Part shown: positions 62,337 through 64,000 of the stretch, in pieces
Layout of the letters: every line of letters starts with the position of its first letter
Numbering within the stretch: the first letter of the stretch is position 1
Source of the DNA: Chrysiogenes arsenatis DSM 11915
Lineage (GTDB): Bacteria; Chrysiogenota; Chrysiogenetes; Chrysiogenales; Chrysiogenaceae
DNA length: 64,000 nt
Reading direction: 5' to 3'
Assembly (NCBI RefSeq): GCF_000469585.1
Contig: NZ_AWNK01000008.1
Span: 52,934-116,933, forward strand
Notes under the pieces: model-generated
Told to the model about the DNA's origin: nothing
Seen by the model: only the letters and a program-made list of their open reading frames with translations
The model's database searches: none
Program-made: the position numbers and the translations under genes

Positions 62337-64000
62337 ATGAAGCGATTTGCCTATTACACGGTAGTCCCGAAATTGCCAGAGCAATTGTCGCCGCTCTATG
62401 AAATTGCCAATAATTTATGGTGGTGCTGGCAGCCGGATGCGGTTGATTTATTCCGTCGCATTTCACCTGAAGATTTCAGTGCCTTAGAGCACAACCCGAT
62501 TCGCCTGATTGGTTCTTTAAGCCAAGAGCGTCTGCGCGAGCTGATCCGTGATGATGGGTTCATGGCGCACATGCGGTCGGTACACGAAGAACTCAAGCGC
62601 TATTTAAGTATTGATGCTTGGTACACACGCCTTTCTAAAGACTGGAAGCATTTTACGATTGCATACTTTTCCGCCGAATATGGCATTCATGAATCGCTGC
62701 CGATTTATTCAGGTGGTCTTGGGGTTTTGTCGGGCGACCACTTAAAGTCGGCGTCTGATCTTGGTATTCCGCTCGTTGGTGTTGGCCTTTTGTATCGCCA
62801 TGGGTATTTCCGTCAATCGCTGAACTCCGATGGTTGGCAGCACGAACGGTATCCTGAAAATGATTTCCATAATATGGCGCTGACGTTAATGCGCGACGAT
62901 GACGGCAATCCCCATAAGCCCTACATTGATTTTCCTTTTGGACGGATTCATTTCCAAATTTGGCGCGTCAATGTAGGCCGCGTCGCACTCTACTTACTTG
63001 ACACCAATTTGAACGAAAACCCGATTGAAGGGCGCGACATCACCAAGCAACTGTATGGTGGCGATAACGAAATGCGCCTCAAGCAAGAAATCCTGCTTGG
63101 TATTGGTGGGATGCGCGCGTTGCGGGTACTGGGGATTTCCCCCACAGTGTGTCATATGAACGAGGGGCACAGCGGGTTTATGCCGCTAGAGCGGGTACGC
63201 CAGCTTATGCACGATCGCGCCATCAGCTTTGATGTCGCTTTTGAAGCGGTGTATGGAAGCAATATCTTTACTACGCATACGCCTGTTCCTGCCGGAAACG
63301 ACCGCTTTTCGCCGGAATTAGTGGTTAAATACTTTACACAGATGATTTACGAGCTGGGGATTACGCAGGAGCGGTTCCTGGACTTCGGGCGCGAAGTAGC
63401 GGGCAACCGCAATGAGCAGTTCTGCATGACGGTCATCGCGATCCGCTTTGCTGGATTCAAAAACGGCGTCAGCGCCTTGCATGGTCAGGTATCGCGCCAA
63501 ATGTGGAAAAACATTTGGCCATATCTACCTGACAACGAAGTTCCTATCGGCCATGTCACCAACGGCATTCACATTCTCTCATGGCTCGCCAAAGATATGC
63601 GCGATTTACTTGGGCGTTACTTGGGCGAACGGTGGGTGGAAGCGCCGGATAACCGTGATTTATGGAAGCGAGTGAAACGGATTCCCGATCCCGAACTGTG
63701 GCATGTGCGCGAAAGTTTGCGGCGTCAACTCGTGGTATATGCGCGTCGCCGTTTGCGCGAGTCGATGGAAAAGCGGGGAATGTCAAAAAGCGAATTGGCC
63801 GTTGCGGACGAGGTACTTGACCCTTCAGCCCTAACTATCGGTTTTGCTCGTCGTTTTGCCACGTACAAGCGGGGCAACCTGCTGTTCCGCGATATTCCAC
63901 GGCTAAAGAAAATATTGATGGATGTCGATCGCCCTGTGCAGTTTATCTTTGCGGGGAAAGCGCACCCACGCGATGACGGCGGCAAGAATATCATCAAAGA
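62337..64000 (+). CDS. glgP: Alpha-glucan phosphorylase, 5' part
   Basis: Releases glucose-1-phosphate from glycogen-type glucans. Seen: an N-terminal DUF3417 domain (LYEIANNLWWCWQPDAVDLF), AYFSAEYGIHESLPIYSGGLGVLSGDHLKSASDL, VCHMNEGHSGFM, FTTHTPVPAGNDRF, NGIHILSW and GFARRFATYKRGNLL. This is the long bacterial/archaeal type (GT35, family 2). ATG 62337 follows GGGGGAGAAG. The window ends after about 554 codons; the PLP-lysine part lies beyond it. Confidence 0.94.
   Translation, partial: MKRFAYYTVVPKLPEQLSPLYEIANNLWWCWQPDAVDLFRRISPEDFSALEHNPIRLIGSLSQERLRELIRDDGFMAHMRSVHEELKRYLSIDAWYTRLSKDWKHFTIAYFSAEYGIHESLPIYSGGLGVLSGDHLKSASDLGIPLVGVGLLYRHGYFRQSLNSDGWQHERYPENDFHNMALTLMRDDDGNPHKPYIDFPFGRIHFQIWRVNVGRVALYLLDTNLNENPIEGRDITKQLYGGDNEMRLKQEILLGIGGMRALRVLGISPTVCHMNEGHSGFMPLERVRQLMHDRAISFDVAFEAVYGSNIFTTHTPVPAGNDRFSPELVVKYFTQMIYELGITQERFLDFGREVAGNRNEQFCMTVIAIRFAGFKNGVSALHGQVSRQMWKNIWPYLPDNEVPIGHVTNGIHILSWLAKDMRDLLGRYLGERWVEAPDNRDLWKRVKRIPDPELWHVRESLRRQLVVYARRRLRESMEKRGMSKSELAVADEVLDPSALTIGFARRFATYKRGNLLFRDIPRLKKILMDVDRPVQFIFAGKAHPRDDGGKNIIK

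Overview
The window reads as a chromosomal segment of a Gram-negative bacterium that can live without oxygen. It carries an outer-membrane export channel and beta-barrel, a TonB2-type energy-transduction operon, a lipoprotein, and a hydroxylamine reductase next to an Fnr-type regulator. No rRNA or tRNA gene was seen. The taxon cannot be fixed from sequence alone; a deep-branching phylum such as Chrysiogenota or Deferribacterota, or a delta-proteobacterium, is only a guess.

Layout. 1-17.5 kb is mostly core: cysS, a hybrid sensor kinase, uvrB, an eight-gene operon on the minus strand (membrane protein, DUF4857-like, DUF3450, long ExbB/TtpC, ExbB, ExbD, TonB, and a REP-associated transposase), tex, and a divergent Crp/Fnr regulator-hcp pair with a readable activator site. 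REP palindromes with GTAG heads fill the gaps, and one array sits at the tail of the RAYT gene that probably handles them.

17.7-26 kb is accessory DNA: an AAA ATPase-nuclease, a broken VapBC, a HEPN-MNT pair, an Rpn-type nuclease, an AbiEi-AbiEii pair with a 43-bp palindrome over its promoter, pseudogenes and dispersed repeats. 26.4-41.4 kb is one long minus-strand surface-polysaccharide operon. A complete legionaminic-acid set (legB, legC, legH, legI, legG, ptmE, legF) feeds a glycosyltransferase, Wzx flippase, Wzy polymerase and tailoring genes; the distal part is strikingly AT-rich and looks imported.

41.4-50.4 kb is a graveyard. MNT-HEPN modules, three copies of an ORF6N-PLD gene, a Bro-N gene and a frameshifted C39-like peptidase are interleaved with short 5' or 3' ends of metK, rfbB, fcl, gmd and galE. 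The two ends of gmd lie 3.7 kb apart. Most junctions lie at REP-type repeats or at TA-gene boundaries.

50.4-59.3 kb resumes polysaccharide functions: an EPS-type MarR regulator, a WecA-like transferase, a VanZ-like protein, a Wzz-like chain-length protein, a large SLBB export protein, a frameshifted outer-membrane barrel and a frameshifted lipoprotein. 59.4-61.5 kb holds a second, larger Y1 transposase with its own repeat family, a truncated copy of it, and a duplicated 51-residue membrane-protein gene. uppS and the start of an alpha-glucan phosphorylase gene close the window; uppS supplies the lipid carrier used by the polysaccharide genes.
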